NCBI GenBank assembly: GCA_007570785.1
Contig: ML660204.1
Coordinates: 930,001-994,000 of the forward strand
Direction of reading: 5' to 3'
DNA length: 64,000 nucleotides
From: Antilocapra americana
Taxonomy: Eukaryota > Chordata > Mammalia > Artiodactyla > Antilocapridae
This document shows, one piece after another, positions 51,266 through 62,560 of the stretch. The notes under the pieces were generated by a model. The model was not told where the DNA came from. It did not search any database and saw only the letters and a program-made list of their open reading frames with translations. Position numbers and translations under genes: made by a program. Numbering within the stretch: the first letter of the stretch is position 1; the number at the start of each line of letters is the position of its first letter.

Positions 51266-52164
51266 GGACAGCTGCTATTCAGCTACTGCTGAGTGCTGTC
51301 ATATGGGAATAGACACCCAGTATGGTCACATTTTTCCAATTATTCAAGAGAAGCCAGAAATCCAGATTTTATTGTGAAATCTCTTGATTTTTAAACCTTG
51401 GCTCCATTTTATCTCAAACACTTTTCAGGCCAAATAAATAGGTCAGTGGGTCAGACACGGCCTGAGAGCCACCAGTTTTCAGCCTCAGCTCTAATGGCTT
51501 CCGGCTCCCAGAGCTGGGAGTTCTCAACACCTGAGGTCCCTGCCCCCACGTGGGTAACTATAGACAGAAACAGGAAAGCTTCTTGTCCTTCCCCTTTTCT
51601 GGCACCCTCCAACCTTTGTCCCTCGGGGCTGTGACATTTGGGGCTTTTAACTCAAGATCTGGAAGGCAGAGAGGGGTTATGAACGCTCAGATAAATCCCT
51701 CCCCTGGGGCCCTGCAGGCATCAAGGCCCAGCTGCCTCCTGCTGCCCACCCATCTGTCCCTGGGAGGTGGGGACAGGAGTGGGGCTGGCAGTGATGGGGG
51801 TGGGCAGAAGTCTCTGCTCTGAGCCTTAGATCACCAGGCTCTGTCTAGACTCAGCATCCAAAGATTGCAAGAAAAGGAAAACAAGGGCTTCCCTGCACCT
51901 AGTCAGTGTGTGCTGAGGTAGTTTGACCAAATTACAAAATGTCAGTGCTGGGAAGGCCCTAAGGGGACCACCACATTCAACCCGCTTGTGCAGCTGCAAA
52001 GACTGTCTGATGTTCCCCAACACCCCACCCCAGACCATAGCCTTGTCACCTCTCTCCTGGACACCTGGACCACACCAGCCTTCACTGGGTACTCCACAGC
52101 CCTTCTTCCTCCACCTACTGATCAATTTTCACCGTTAGCCAGAGGGGCCTTTTTGTTTTATTTT

Positions 52165-52340
52165 TTAATAGATGTATATATATATATATATATACACACA
52201 CATATAAATTTATTTATTTGACTGTTCCAGGTCTTAGTTGTGGCAAGCAGGATCTAGTTCCCTGACCAGGGATCAAACTCTAGCGTCTTGCTTTGAGAGG
52301 GTGGAATCCTAACCACTTGATCATCAGGAAAGTCTCCAGT
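52165..52340 (-). mobile_element. CHR-type SINE with (TA)n tail microsatellite
   Basis: On the minus strand it runs from 'gactttcctgatgatcaagtgg' through box B 'tttgatccctggtcaggg' to a tail of A-rich sequence. A (TA)n/(CA)n tract at about 52175-52206 adjoins the tail. Confidence 0.8.
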
Positions 52341-52414
52341 GGTACGGGGGAGGGTAGCTTTAGAAAAAGGAAATTTCATGAGACCCCATTCTGCTTAGAA
52401 CTTTCTGACTACTT

Positions 52415-52850
52415 CACACCTCACTTTGAGTCTGAGTCCTCAGCCCTGCCTACAGTCTTTCTCAGGCTCTCCTCCCCGACCTCACCTCTTTCCGTCTTTC
52501 CCTCTCGCATTCAGTTCCAGCCACACTCTGCTATTTCTTTAACATCCACCCTCTTTTTCCCACCCAGCTTTTGTTTCTGCTGTTCCCCTAGGTGTTCACA
52601 AGTCTCTCTCTCTCTTTTCTAAAATGCTGCCTCTTCAGAGGGGTTTTCCTCATCATTTCCCCCGACACTCTGTCCCCTCACCTGCCTTATTTTTCATTCA
52701 CAGCATTTATCACTACACAACATGTATTTGTTTCTTGTCTAGAGTATAAGACCTGTGGAGGCAGCAGTCACACCCATATTGTTCACCTCTATATCCTCAG
52801 CACTTAGCAGAGTTTGGCACATAGACGCTTAGTGATCCTGAACCAGCTGT
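52415..52850 (+). repeat. L2 LINE 3' end
   Basis: It reads 'ttccagccacactctgctatttctt', 'aaaatgctgcctcttcagaggggttttcc', 'gtataagacctgtggaggcagcag', ending 'cacttagcagagtttggcacatag'. Confidence 0.75.
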
Positions 52851-53059
52851 GACATGAAAGGGCACAGTCTAACAATTCGGGTGACAGCCCATCCTGGTTC
52901 TGCAATTACCTGCTTCGTGACCTTAAGCAACTCATCGCGCTTCTCTGGGCCTCAGTTTCCTCATTCAATCACTAAAAGACACCGTCAATTCAACAATCTG
53001 TCCCAACATCACTTTCTCCTCCAAAGAAATCTGAAAGTCCTTTAAACAAATGTGATTGT

Positions 53060-53620
53060 GTCTATTTATTTATTGAATAGTTAATACCATCACATGACTC
53101 AATATCCAAAGGTAAAAAGGAACACATGTCTCTCTCCTATCTTGTCCTCCAAGGTTCTTCCTGGATGCATACAAGTTTCCCCTTCCTTCCTTCCTTATTC
53201 CACCCCCTGCCCACTTTGTTTATCTTTATATTGTCCTTCACCATTTTGAAACAAATTATAGCTTAATTATGCACAGTTCTATATTATCCCTTTTTTTCAC
53301 ATGACAGTAATTTGGGATGCTATTTCAGTGCATAGAAAGCGCTCCTGTTCTTTTTTGTGGCATCCCAGTGTTCTGTTGCTTTGATGTACCATAATCCACT
53401 TCACCAATCCCTACATGGCGGGCGATTAGGTTGTCGTCAGCTTGTAGCAACACTTCAGTGAATGACTTTGTGGACACACCATTTTGGACATCCGTAGAAT
53501 AAATGGCCTTGCTGATTGAGTGGCAGGTGTGTTTGTAATTTTGACAGATGCCGCCTGTAGGGACTATACCAACTTATCCCACACACATCAGCATTGAGCG
53601 AAACTGCTCATAAAAGGCCT
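53060..53620 (-). mobile_element. Old L1 (L1M-type) fragment
   Basis: The plus strand reads 'ttttttgtggcatcccagtgttctgttgctttgatgtaccataatccacttcaccaatccc', then 'gacaccattttggaca'-type phrases: the reverse complement of an old L1 3' region. Strongly diverged; borders approximate. Confidence 0.55.
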
Positions 53621-53929
53621 TTTAAAACGGACTTCGATAAGTCCTCAAGACTCCTTGTAGATGGATAAATTGTTCAGACTTGCTAAGCCTGTTTCCTCCC
53701 CAATAAAATGTGGTGGTGAAGATCGATGAGGTAGTGCAGGGAAAGTCCTTAGCCCAGTTCTTGGCACATAGTAGAGCTTCTCTGAAGGTTAGCATTCTTC
53801 CTCTGCTGGATGCTATCTGTCCCTCGTCTGTGAGCTCTGTGAAACAAAGGCCTTGTCTGTCTTATTTGCTCTTATAGCACAGCCCTGGCAAATGGAAGCT
53901 GTCCAAATAATTATTAAGTGAATAAGTCC

Positions 53930-54411
53930 GATTTCCAACTTTGCTTTGCCTCCTAGGCCCTGTATTATGACCTAGCTCCTGTCTATCTATTCAGACTCAT
54001 CCCCTACCCCTTTGGCCTCTTATCCTTGGGATCCATCCACATTGCCTCTTCCAGGTTCCCTCCTGCCACAGGGCCTTTGCACTTGCTGTTTCCCCTGCTT
54101 CAGTTTACCTATCCCACGCCAACCCTCCCCACCCAATCTCCCCATTTGCTTAGTTTATTTCTACTCATCCTTAGGCCCCAGGTAAAATGTCACTTTCTTA
54201 AGAAAGCTTCTTCTACCTCTGTTTCCTGATTTCGGTAGAGTGACTCTCTCTATACAATCTCATTGGACTCTGAGCTTTTCATTTGAATCTCATCACAATT
54301 AGGAATGGTACCTGCATGAATGTCAATCTTATCTTTGTCACTGAAAGTCCATGTGACTCAGGATTAGGCCTATCCTCTTAAGACTTGGATCCATAGGGCC
54401 TTGCACGGTGT
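53930..54411 (+). repeat. L2 LINE 3' end, interrupted by BovB
   Basis: It includes 'ctgccacagggcctttgcacttgctgtttcccctgcttc', 'ttaggccccaggtaaaatgtcactttcttaagaaagcttcttc'. Its end continues after the BovB insertion as 'gcacagtgtaggcactcaaaaa' at 55650. Confidence 0.75.
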
Positions 54412-55649
54412 TCATTTCAGTTCAGTTCAGCCGCTCAGTTGTGTCTGACTCTCTGCGACCCCATGAACCACAGCACGCCAGGCCTCCCTGTCCATCACCA
54501 ACTCTTGGAGTCCACACAAACTCATGTCTATTGAGTCGGTGAAGCAATCCAGCCATCTCATCCTCTGTTGTCCCCTTCTCCTCTTGCCCTCAATCCCTCC
54601 CAGCATCAGGGTCTTTTCCAATGAGTCAGCTCTTCACATCAGGTGGCCAAAGTATTGCAATTTCAGCTTCAACATCAGTCCTTCAATGAACACCCAGGAC
54701 TGATCTCCCCTAGGATGGACTGGTTGGATCTCCTTGCAGTCCAAGGGACTCTCAAGAGTCTTCTCCAACACCACAGTTCAAAAACATCAATTCTTTGGTG
54801 CTCAGCTTTCTTTATAGTCCAACTCTCAAATCCATACATGTCCACTGGAAAAACCATAGCCTTGACTGGACGGACATTTGTTGGCAAAGTAATATCTCTG
54901 CTTTTCAATATGCTGTCTAGGTTGGTCATAACTTTCCTCCCAAGGAGTAAGCATCTTTTAATTTCATTGCTGCAGTCACCATCTTCAGTGATTTTGGAGC
55001 CCAGAAAAATAAAGTCAGCCACTGTTTCCCCATCTATTTGCCATGACGTGAGGGACCGGATGCCATGATCTTAGTTTTCTGAATGTTGAGCTTTAAGCCA
55101 ATTTTTTCACTCTCCTCTTTCACTTTCATCAAGAGGCTCTTTAGTTTCTATTCACTTTCTGCCATAAGGGTGGTGTCATCTGCATATCTGAGGTTATTGA
55201 TATATCTCCCAGCAATCTTGATTCCAGCTGTGCTTCCTCCAGCCCAGCATTTCTCATGATGTACTCTGCATATAAGTTAAATAAGCAGGGTGACAATATA
55301 CAGCCTTGACACACTCCTTTTCCTATTTGGAACCAGTCTGTTGTTCCATGTCCAGTTCTAACTGTTGCTTCCTGACCTGCATACAGGTTTCTCAAGAGGC
55401 AGGTCAGGTAGTCTGGTATTCCCATCTCTTGAAGAATTTTCCACAGTTTATAGTGATCCACACAGTCAAAGGCTTTGGCATAGTCAATAAAGCAGAAATA
55501 GATGTTTTTCTGGTACTCTCTTGCTTTTTCTATGATCCAACGGATGTTGGCAATTTGATCTCTGGTTCCTCTGCCTTTTTGAAAACCAGCTTGAACATCT
55601 GGAAGTTCACGGTTCACATATTGCTGAAGCCTGGCTTGGAGAATTTTAA
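54412..55649 (-). mobile_element. BovB (RTE) LINE, 5'-truncated, with reverse-transcriptase remains
   Basis: The minus strand carries the C-terminal half of the BovB protein: part of the reverse transcriptase (with IYFCFIDYAKAFDCVDH, the region holding the first catalytic Asp, and GKGVCQGCILSPCLFNLYAE) and the region after it (IFLGSKITEDGDCS, CWRRLLRVPWTARRSNQSIL). The YADD catalytic motif is present but in a different frame from the upstream part (near 55177), so the reading frame is broken by at least one shift, with more breaks near 54650 and 55045. It is flanked by GCACGGTGT (54403-54411) and GCACAGTGT (55650-55658). The endonuclease is missing. It is inactive. Confidence 0.92.
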
Positions 55650-55668
55650 GCACAGTGTAGGCACTCAA
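55141..55668 (-). pseudogene. BovB reverse transcriptase, broken reading frame
   Basis: This is the longest remaining open frame of the BovB copy, about 170 codons, covering RT palm and finger segments. The frame leaves the RT sequence after GLEEAQ because of a frameshift before the catalytic YADD, and continues out of frame to a stop. The first ten codons overlap the flanking L2 end. No cellular role. Confidence 0.85.
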
Positions 55669-55869
55669 AAACCATGGACTTGAGGGAGTGAGTGAGTGCC
55701 AACACCCATTTTACAGAGGGGTTGAACCACACATCCCCATGCAAGACAAGGGAACTCTGGATTCCAAGTTCCACTCTCTTTCCAGTGGAAAGAGCAATTT
55801 TTGTAAGGTTCTGGTTGGTAAAGGAGAGAGAGATTGGATCCTTAATTACCCCCAAAACATGATTAACTC

Positions 55870-56170
55870 ATGGTCTCGCTCATTCAGCAGACCTCTCCTG
55901 AAGCATCCTCTGAGGATCCTGGGGAGGGGAAGCCCACAGAGCCCCTAACCTCAGTAAGAAGAGGGGGACCAGGGTCCTTCTAGAAGACCTGAGGGAGAGC
56001 CACCCCCCTGAGGGATCAGGTCAGGGACAGGATGGGGTTTTCTAGGAAGAGGGGCCTTAAGAGAAGAGTAAGCCTCACCAAGTGGAGAAGGAAAGCAAAG
56101 GATATTCCAGGCAGAAATCACAGCCTGAGCAAAGGCTGTGGGCAAGTCAGGGAGTATTTGGGAACGTGGG
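55870..56170. repeat. Old mammalian repeat, unassigned (same family as 8780)
   Basis: It contains 'ggaagaggggccttaagagaagagtaagcc', 'gatattccaggcagaaatcacagcctgagcaaaggctgtgg', parallel to other copies. Confidence 0.5.
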
Positions 56171-56886
56171 TTCAAGGAGAGTACAGAAAGACGAGACATA
56201 AATTGAACTCACAGACAAGTACCAGGAGATGTGTCTCTGAAGGGTCATTGCAGCACTTCTCCTTTTTATTATTTGAAAATGTCTTTAATTTTTATGGTTT
56301 TTTTCTACAGTTTCTTTTTTTTCAATTGAAGGTTAACTGCTTTACTGTACTGTGTTGGCTTCTGCCATACAACAACATGAATCAGCCTTAAGTACACATA
56401 TGTCCCCTCTCTCTTGAACCTCCCTCCCACCTCCAACCCCATCCCACCCCTCTAGGTTGTCACAGAGTACCATGTTCAGCTTCCTGTGTTACACAGAAGC
56501 GTCCCATTTTACATATGGCAATGTACACATTTCGATGCTACTCTCTCAATTTGGCCCACCCTCTCCTTCACTCACTGTGTCCAAAGTCCATTCTCTATGT
56601 CTGTGTCTCTATTACTGCCCTGCAAATAGATTCATCAGTACCATTTTTCTAGATTCCATATAAATGTGTTAATATATGGTGTTTTGTTTTTCTCTTTCTG
56701 ACTTACTTCACTCTGTATAACATGCTCTAGGTTCATCCACCTCATTAGAAGTGACTCAAATGTGCTCCTTTTTATGGCTAATATTCTATTGTATTTATGT
56801 ACCACACTTCTTTCTCCATTCATTTGTTGATGAATGGCTCCCTATCCTAGCTATTGTAAAATAGTGCTGCAGTGAATATTGGGGTG

Positions 56887-57108
56887 CGTGCATGTGCTAA
56901 GTCACTTCAGTTGTGTCCGACTCTTTGTGGCCCCATGGACTATAGCCCACCAGATTCCTCTGTCCATGGGATTCTCCAGGCAAGAATACTGGAGTGGGTT
57001 GCCATGCCCTCCTCCAGGGGATCTTCCCAACCAAAGGATCGAACCAGTGTCTCCAGTGTCTCCTGCATTGCAGGCAGATTCTTTACTGCTGAGCCACCAG
57101 GGAAGCCC
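56887..57108 (-). mobile_element. Bov-tA SINE inserted in L1
   Basis: It is a full-length copy with the head on the right. It is flanked by GAATATTGGGGT (56874-56885) and GAATAGTGGGGT (57109-57120), an 11-of-12 target-site duplication. Confidence 0.95.
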
Positions 57109-57252
57109 GAATAGTGGGGTACATGTGTCTTTGCCAGTTACGGTTTCCTCAAGGTATATACCCAGTAGTAGGATTGCTGGGTCATGTGGTAGTTTTATTC
57201 CTCGTTTTTTTTGTGTGTGTTTTTTTTTAAAGGAGCCTCCATACTGTTCTCC

Positions 57253-57468
57253 CTGGCTCCCCTGGTGGCTCAAACAGTAAAGCGTCTGCCTACAATGTGG
57301 GAGCCCCAGGTTTGATCCCTGGGTCGGGAAGATCCTCTGGAGAAGGAAATGGCAACCCACTCCAGTACGCTTGCCTGGAAAATCCCATGGATGGAGGAGC
57401 CTGGTAGGCTACAGTCCTTGGGGTCGCAGAGTTGGGCACAACTGAGAGACTTCACTTTCTTTCTTTCT
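57253..57468 (+). mobile_element. Bov-tA SINE inserted in L1, opposite orientation
   Basis: It is a full-length copy with the head on the left (CTCCCCTGGTGGCTCAAACA, box B GGTTTGATCCCTGGG) and a TTTCTTTCTTTC tail. An exact 12-base duplication, ATACTGTTCTCC, lies at 57241-57252 and 57469-57480. Confidence 0.96.
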
Positions 57469-57631
57469 ATACTGTTCTCCACAATGGCTGTATCAACTTA
57501 CATTCCCACCAACAGTGTAGCACTTCTTCTAAACCCCAAAGATGGAAAACAACTAAGTGTTAATCCAGAAAAGAAAGGGTCAGTAAACGTGATACTTATG
57601 ACTGCCATACTAGCAAGCCTTAGGAAGTTAA

Positions 57632-57752
57632 ATGGCAACCCACTCCAGTATTCTTGCCTGGAGAATCCCATGGACAGAGGAGCCTGGTAGGCTACAGTCC
57701 ACAGGGTCACAAAGAGTCGGACATGACTGAGCAACTTCACTTTCACTTTAAT
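57632..57752 (+). mobile_element. Bov-A SINE monomer
   Basis: Body only: 'ggcaacccactccagtattc', 'gaatcccatggacagaggagcc', 'aaagagtcggacatgactgagcaactt', ending TTTCACTTTCACTTTA. Confidence 0.92.
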
Positions 57753-58660
57753 GTTGGGAAGGGTGGGGATCACTGGTAAGAGTGTAAATGGGCACAGCCA
57801 TTCTGGAAGACAATGTAGCATTGTTTAGGAAGAAGTATGTACACACTCTCAAGGCAACAGCACACTAGGGTGTTTGTTGTGGCACTGTGTGGCTGGTGCA
57901 GAGAAAAAGGGAACTCAAGCACCCACAGCCAAGGGAGAGGACATATGAAATGTCATGGAAGAAGTCTGGGGTCCTCAGGAACAAGAGATACACAGAGGAT
58001 GTGAAGAGATGGAAGGAACACTGAGATGAGAAAAAAAAAGTGGAAAATTAACACAACAGAACAATAATATCATGTGGATTATCTGTGTCTACTATCTACT
58101 AAAACTAAACATACCTACCCAGTAACCCAATCCTCAGTATTCATGCCACAGGAATGATACATATATGTATGTACCCAAAGGCACACACACGGCTGTTCAT
58201 ATCTGCACTCTTTGTAACAGCCCCACGTTGCAAACCACTGCAGATCCAAAAGCAGAATGGTTTAATTGCTGTGTAGTCCTCTGATGGAATATGCTACAGC
58301 GTTGCATGTACACCATACACAACTACACCCAATGACAGAGATAAATCCATGAACAAAATGTTGAGTGAAAGAAGTCAGGTACAAAAGAGCACACCCAGTG
58401 TGATTCCATTTGTATAAAGTCCAAAATCCAGCAAAAACGATGTGCAGTGTTAGAAGTCAAGGTGGCGGTTACCTTTGGTGGTGGATGGGAGGGCTTGGAG
58501 GATCTTCCTGGGAGGGGGCTGCTGATGTTCTGTTGCTTGATCTGAGTGCTGGGTGCAAGGGTGTGTTCAGTTTTTGAACATTCATAAACTATAAGATACT
58601 TAAGATTTGTGTGCACCTGTATGTGTTATACCTTAATAAGAATTTTTAAAACACATAAAC
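57753..58660 (+). mobile_element. Old L1 (L1M-type) 3' end
   Basis: It shows the decayed L1M order: 'ctttgtaacagccccacgttgcaaaccactgcagatcc', 'gatggaatatgctacagcgttgcatg', 'gagtgaaagaagtcaggtacaaaagagcacacc', 'tgtgattccatttgtataaagt', ending 'gtgttataccttaataaga'. Confidence 0.75.
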
Positions 58661-59892
58661 ATTTAACAAAACTACTGTGTATTTTTCAAGAAATCACAAA
58701 TATTTAGGCCATATATCAAACACAGGGGAGAGGGTGGGCTCAGAATTGAGTGGGGGTGGGGAGGAAAAGAGAAAATCATATAAACAAGAGAGGGTCTTTG
58801 AAGACTAACTCACGACCATGTGCTAAGAGCTGAGCGGTGAGATTAAGTCAACCATCTGTGCTTTAGTGCATGAAAAGTAAATGTAAAATTTAATTTAGAA
58901 AACCAGATAAACAAATGAACTCTGGTGCTTATACACTGTAGAATACTCTGCAGCTGTCTGGGAATAGGAGAGAGATCTAAATATACCCATCAAAGATGCC
59001 CAAATGCACACGGGCTGCAGAGTGATCATTTGCGTGCGATGCCCTCCTTCCCACCTTCCTACCCTACCATGCATGTGATAGTCTTACATATGTTCTCTGG
59101 GTTCCTAATTATGTCTTTAAATGAACATCATCACACATCCAAACTGGAACTCCAGAGGGAAGAGAGATGGTGGGGCCAGAGGGGATGTCAAAACCTAACT
59201 TTAGTCTTCTCTGTCATGTTTTCATTTTCAATAAAAAGAATCTATTCATAGAATTTTAAATGAATGGATTTTGTATTAAAGGTAGTATTAAAGACCAGCT
59301 CAGGGAGGCCTGAAATGTTCTGGGCTTGTATTCTCTTTGAGGTCATTTAAGATTTTTCAAGTCAAGCCTTGGGACCATCTGTTGCCTGATGAAATCAGGG
59401 CATGTGGATTTAGGATGCAGGTCCCCACCTGGCATCCCCATTTGGCTGCATGACCTTGGGAGGGTTCCATGCCCTTTTTGGGCCTCAGTGTCCTTAACTG
59501 CCCAATGGGAGTTAGATTTCTTCATTCCCTGCGGACATGAGAGGATGGAGTGAGGGCAGGAGGAGAATCACAAGAATATAAGGGATTATTCTCTGGGTCA
59601 GAGGAGAGGGAGTGGCGGCCTCCCTTCCACCTGCCAAGCCCACAAGGCACAAAGGAAGTGGAGGGAGGAGCTGGGGACCACCCTGAAGAGCAAACAACGC
59701 ATCTGTGGGACAGGGGCACGTTGTCAGCAGCTGGGAGGCTGGGCCTGGACCACTCACAGACCAGAGCCTGTGGGCCAGCCACCCAGGCTGCCTGAAAAAC
59801 TGGGATATTGAGCCAGCTTCCTGCCGCTCCTAACACCAGTTCAGTCACAGCCCTGTCACCTCTCCAAGCCCCATCACTATCTTCCCATCCCC

Positions 59893-59929
<37 letters not shown>
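59893..59929 (+). repeat. (CA)n microsatellite
   Basis: About 17-18 uninterrupted CA dinucleotides. It is likely to vary in length between individuals. Confidence 0.95.
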
Positions 59930-59931
<2 letters not shown>

Positions 59932-60189
59932 GACCGCACCATACTCACCCTTTTAATCCCATCCTATCACTACAGCCAGAGAGGTTTCACAAAGGAAACC
60001 CAGCCATGTCCCATGCTTGCTCAAAACCCTCCAGTAGCTTCATATTGATTTGAGAACAAAAGCCAATCCCCTTGCCTTAGTGACAAAGCCTGGCGTGACC
60101 TGCCACTCCCATTCCGCCATGGCCAGCATGGGGGTTAAGAGCCTGGCCTCAGTGAGAATCTGCCTTGGTTAAAATTCTGGCTCTTTTCT

Positions 60190-60720
60190 TCATTCATTCA
60201 TTCAGAAATGTTTATTGAGCACCTACTATGGCCCAGGTAATGTTCTAGATATTGGGGATCCACCAGTAGCAAATGAGACCAAGATTTCTGTCCTCACAGA
60301 ACTTCCTTTCTAACAGAGAGAGATGAACAATAAATATAAGTACATTCAATAGCATGCTGGAAAATGACAAATGCCGGGGGAGAAATAGAGGAGAGGAAGT
60401 TGATTGAGAGTACTGGGGGAGGGGGCATTTTTAAATAGAATGTTCAGGATAGGCCTTGTTGGGAAGGTGAAATTTAAGCAAAGACTTATAGGAGCCGAGG
60501 GAGGGAGACAAGAGGACACCAAGGGGAAGAGCAGGCAGAGGGGGCAGCTGGTCCAAAGGCCCCGAGGTGGGACCGTGCGGGGCTGGTTTCAGGAGCAGCA
60601 AGGAGGCAGGACAGAGATGGAAGATGCTCAGAGGGTAAGGCAGGTCAGGGAGGGCCTGGTGGGCCTCAGGGACAAGTTCAGCTTTTACTGGTGAGATGGG
60701 AGTGCTGAAGGGTTCTGACC
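60190..60720 (+). repeat. Old mammalian repeat, unassigned (same family as 8780)
   Basis: It starts 'tattgagcacctactatggcccaggtaatgttctagatattgggg', then 'ggtgaaatttaagcaaagacttataggagccgaggg' and 'ggtttcaggagcagcaaggaggc'. It is the copy that best shows the 5' part of the family. Confidence 0.55.
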
Positions 60721-61329
60721 ATAAAGGAGTGGGGGCAGGGGAGGCAGGACAGAGAAGGAGAGGAAGCCCAGGAGGGCTTGTGGACATGTGGGTGGCTGCT
60801 TCAGTCTGATCCTAAGGGAGAACTTTGGAGAGTTAAGCTTTACCTCAGAGTTATCCACCCACACTCCTGCCAGCATTCCATGCAAGGAAGGAGGGTTTTC
60901 ATATTCCTGAAAATGATGAGCCACAGCTTGAAAGGAAGGAAAGACCCCACCAGGAGGTCCCAGCAGCCTGAGAGTGGTTCTCCCTCATGAGAGAAGTGGG
61001 TGCTGGTCATTGAACCCTTACCCAAGCAGAGCGCACAGAAACAGTAAAGGGTCTCCAAGGGGAAGGGGTGTAGCCTGCAAGCACCAAAGCCCCAGTTGTT
61101 ACAGTCCTTTTGGCCTGGAAGGGAAGGCTTGCTAAAGATGAAACACACCCCAGTGTGACCAGGTAGACTTTTCTGATTAGGAAAGACTTAGGGATCACCC
61201 CTACATGAATTGCAGAGGGATTCATGGTCTGTAATATCCTGACCATATGGCAGCCCAGCCTGATACACCTTCTGACATGGGAAGCTAGTTCCAGTTGGGT
61301 TAGTTCTGTTCACCTTTGGATACTTTTGG

Positions 61330-61650
61330 TTTTAGAAAGTTCTGCCTCATTTTGAGTCCATGACTGAATGCATACTGTATGCCAGGCAACATCTTGGGTT
61401 CTGGAACCCAGCAGTAAACAAGAGAGACAAGATCCCTGCCACAAGGAGCTCTCAGCTGGAGAGGGAGATAATTAGAGAAAAAGACAGTGTGGTGAGTAAG
61501 GAGAAGGGTACCCCAGGAAGCTCTGGGGGCTCAGGGAGGACTCTTGCTCTTTGGGAGGAGTCACCAAGCTGATAAGTCGGGGTTGTGTAGTAGTTACAGG
61601 TTTAGAGGTGTGGGAGGAAATGAATCCAGGCTGATGGAAGGGTGTGTGCA
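61330..61650 (+). repeat. Old mammalian repeat, unassigned (same family as 8780)
   Basis: It has 'gaatgcatactgtatgccaggcaacatcttgggttctgg', 'aacaagagagacaagatccctgcc' and 'gtgtgcaaaggccctgagg'. Confidence 0.45.
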
Positions 61651-61984
61651 AAGGCCCTGAGGATCCCGCCAGCACTATCGCTGTGGCTACCCTCTGTCCA
61701 GCAACTGTCCTCTCCGATGTGGATGACTGTTGACGGCCTCTTCATGGGTCTCCCACAGAAAGAGGCAAAGAAGCTGGGGTATGCAGCCACTAGCTCTTTC
61801 CTCTTCTTGGCTGAGGGCTACTCCTATGTGCATTAACTCACCCACATTCCAAGCTCAATCTGTATCCATGAGCAGAAAGAAGCTGGAAGCCACAGGCCCC
61901 TGCTACAGTATCTGCCGGCCCCCTCAAGTGAGGGCCTTGCCGTGTGAGCAGGGCACCTATAGCCCCTCCTATAGCTCCACAGTC

Positions 61985-62560
61985 TCAGTGCCTCCTTCCC
62001 CTTATCAACCTCACTTCCTATTTGTCCCTCCTTGCTCATTCTGTTCCATCTACACTGGCCTTGCAACTTGCCAAAATGAAGGCTCATCTCTGGGCCTTTG
62101 TTCCCTCTGGGTAGAAAGCTTGTCCCCCAGATACCCACATGGCTCAGCCTCTCACCTCCTCCACATCTCTGCATAAACGCCACCTCTTCAGAGAAGCCAC
62201 CCCGCCCCCGACCACCTTATCTCAAATCGCCCCTCGTTCATTCCCTCTCTACCTTGACATGGACATGAGTATGAGCAAACTCCAGGAAATAGTGAAGGAC
62301 AGGGAAGTCTGGTGTACTGCAGCCCACGGCACGGGGTTGCAAAGAGTCAGACACAACTTAGCAACTATAAAACAACCTTGCCCTGTTCTTTTCTCCATAG
62401 TGCTTACCACCCACCACCTGACATAAGATGTATTTTATTGTTCATGCATTTATTATCTGTCTCTCGCACCAGACTGAAAGCTTTGGGCAAGGATCAAATC
62501 TGGTTTTGCTCATGAATTCTTGTAACATGGCCAAGGCAGTCAATAAATATTTGTGAAATT
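61985..62560 (+). repeat. L2 LINE 3' end, interrupted by a BovB fragment
   Basis: The left part is 61985-62256 ('gccacctcttcagagaagccacc') and the right part 62375-62560 ('ctgttcttttctccatagtgcttaccacc', 'agtcaataaatatttgtgaaa'). Confidence 0.8.
62257..62374 (+). mobile_element. BovB LINE 3' terminal fragment inserted in L2
   Basis: It reads 'acatggacatgagtatgagcaaactccagga', 'gttgcaaagagtcagacacaacttagcaact'. ACCTTG occurs on both sides (62251-62256 and 62375-62380), a possible short target-site duplication. Confidence 0.9.

Larger units (their letters stand above)
56285..57535 (-). mobile_element. L1 LINE 3' fragment interrupted by two Bov-tA SINEs
   Basis: L1 pieces at 56285-56885, 57109-57252 and 57469-57535 read continuously on the minus strand once the SINEs are removed (plus-strand phrases 'aggttcatccacctcattagaagtgactcaaatg', 'ggtatatacccagtagtaggattgctgggtcatgtgg', 'ccacaatggctgtatcaacttacattcccaccaacagtg'). 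Confidence 0.9.

Noticed and set aside
54412..55649. BovB as a functional element
   Set aside because: It is truncated before the endonuclease and has frameshifts and stops in the reverse transcriptase.
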